Shown piece by piece: positions 63,949 to 64,000 of a stretch of 64,000 nt of DNA; position 1 is the first letter of the stretch; each line of letters begins with the position of its first letter. Origin of the DNA: Gemmatimonadota bacterium. Its GTDB lineage: Bacteria > Gemmatimonadota > Gemmatimonadetes > Gemmatimonadales > GWC2-71-9. The notes beneath the pieces were generated by a model that saw only the letters and a list, made by a program, of their open reading frames with translations, was not told where the DNA came from and made no database searches. Location of the stretch: positions 2,251,501 to 2,315,500 of the forward strand of contig JADJOM010000003.1 of assembly GCA_016713785.1 (NCBI GenBank), given 5' to 3'. A program made the translations under genes and the position numbers.

Positions 63949-64000
63949 GGCGTGACCGCCGGGCGACTCGTGACGGGTCGGGGCGTCTCCCTCGCAAGAC

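Overview
The window is a very GC-rich, gene-dense stretch of a bacterial chromosome. Strong G/C third positions leave long open antisense frames almost everywhere. The gene content points to an aerobic soil-type heterotroph with an outer membrane; Gemmatimonadota is my best guess, but no rRNA or clear marker gene is present to prove it. Genes overlap tightly: many stops and starts share ATGA, GTGA or TGATG, and three convergent pairs overlap at their 3' ends. Recognisable promoters look like TTGACC-N17/18-TAnnnT. I see no insertion sequence, prophage, integrase or CRISPR array.

Layout. 0-1 kb: the 3' part of a MacB/FtsX-type permease, apparently short at its 5' end, beside a 69-bp dispersed repeat. 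1-7 kb: a hydroxyacyl-CoA-type dehydrogenase and a ferrous-iron operon on the minus strand (membrane-anchored DtxR-FeoA fusion, FeoB, second DtxR, outer-membrane beta-barrel). 7-14.7 kb: FmdB, NUDIX, alpha/beta hydrolase, LD-carboxypeptidase, an RsbR-N-like protein with a family 2 glycosyltransferase, and a hybrid histidine kinase. 14.8-20.7 kb: an adenine methyltransferase and SNF2-type helicase pair with a HAD phosphatase. 20.8-22.5 kb: a DUF47/Pit phosphate module. 22.5-27.3 kb: glycosyltransferase, beta-hydroxyacid dehydrogenase, MFS exporter and an AcoR-like regulator lacking its AAA+ ATPase core. 27.7-31.2 kb: aldehyde dehydrogenase, DUF779 and malate synthase (two-carbon metabolism), then tRNA-Asn.

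31.7-54.4 kb is dominated by a molybdenum hydroxylase system in two parts. The structural genes coxS-coxL-coxM with mocA (cofactor cytidylylation) and coxG lie at 31.7-36.6 kb. The maturation genes (moeA-like, coxD AAA+, coxE VWA, xdhC/coxI) lie at 48-54.4 kb, with a GMC oxidase and a secreted protein mixed in. The large subunit carries AYRGAGR, so it belongs to the form II / unknown-substrate group and not to the copper-containing CO dehydrogenases. Between the two parts sit lipid and storage genes: HMG-CoA reductase, an ABC1/UbiB kinase, a WS/DGAT acyltransferase, a patatin lipase, a phasin, PhaR and a pair of ArsA/Get3-like ATPases.

54.4-64 kb holds exported hydrolases (beta-lactamase-fold serine hydrolase, lipoprotein amidohydrolase, zinc metalloprotease), a gene-poor stretch with an 8-bp repeat and a degenerate 42-bp tandem array, a 33-residue membrane protein, a secreted VOC protein, an amidohydrolase and a small unknown protein.

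The most unusual items are the AAA+-less AcoR regulator with a matching sigma-70-type promoter and palindrome, two CTG start codons in CTGA stop-start overlaps, the methyltransferase-helicase pair with no visible nuclease, the 42-bp array, the tandem PhaR-type operators inside the phaR promoter, and the inverted 69-bp repeat.
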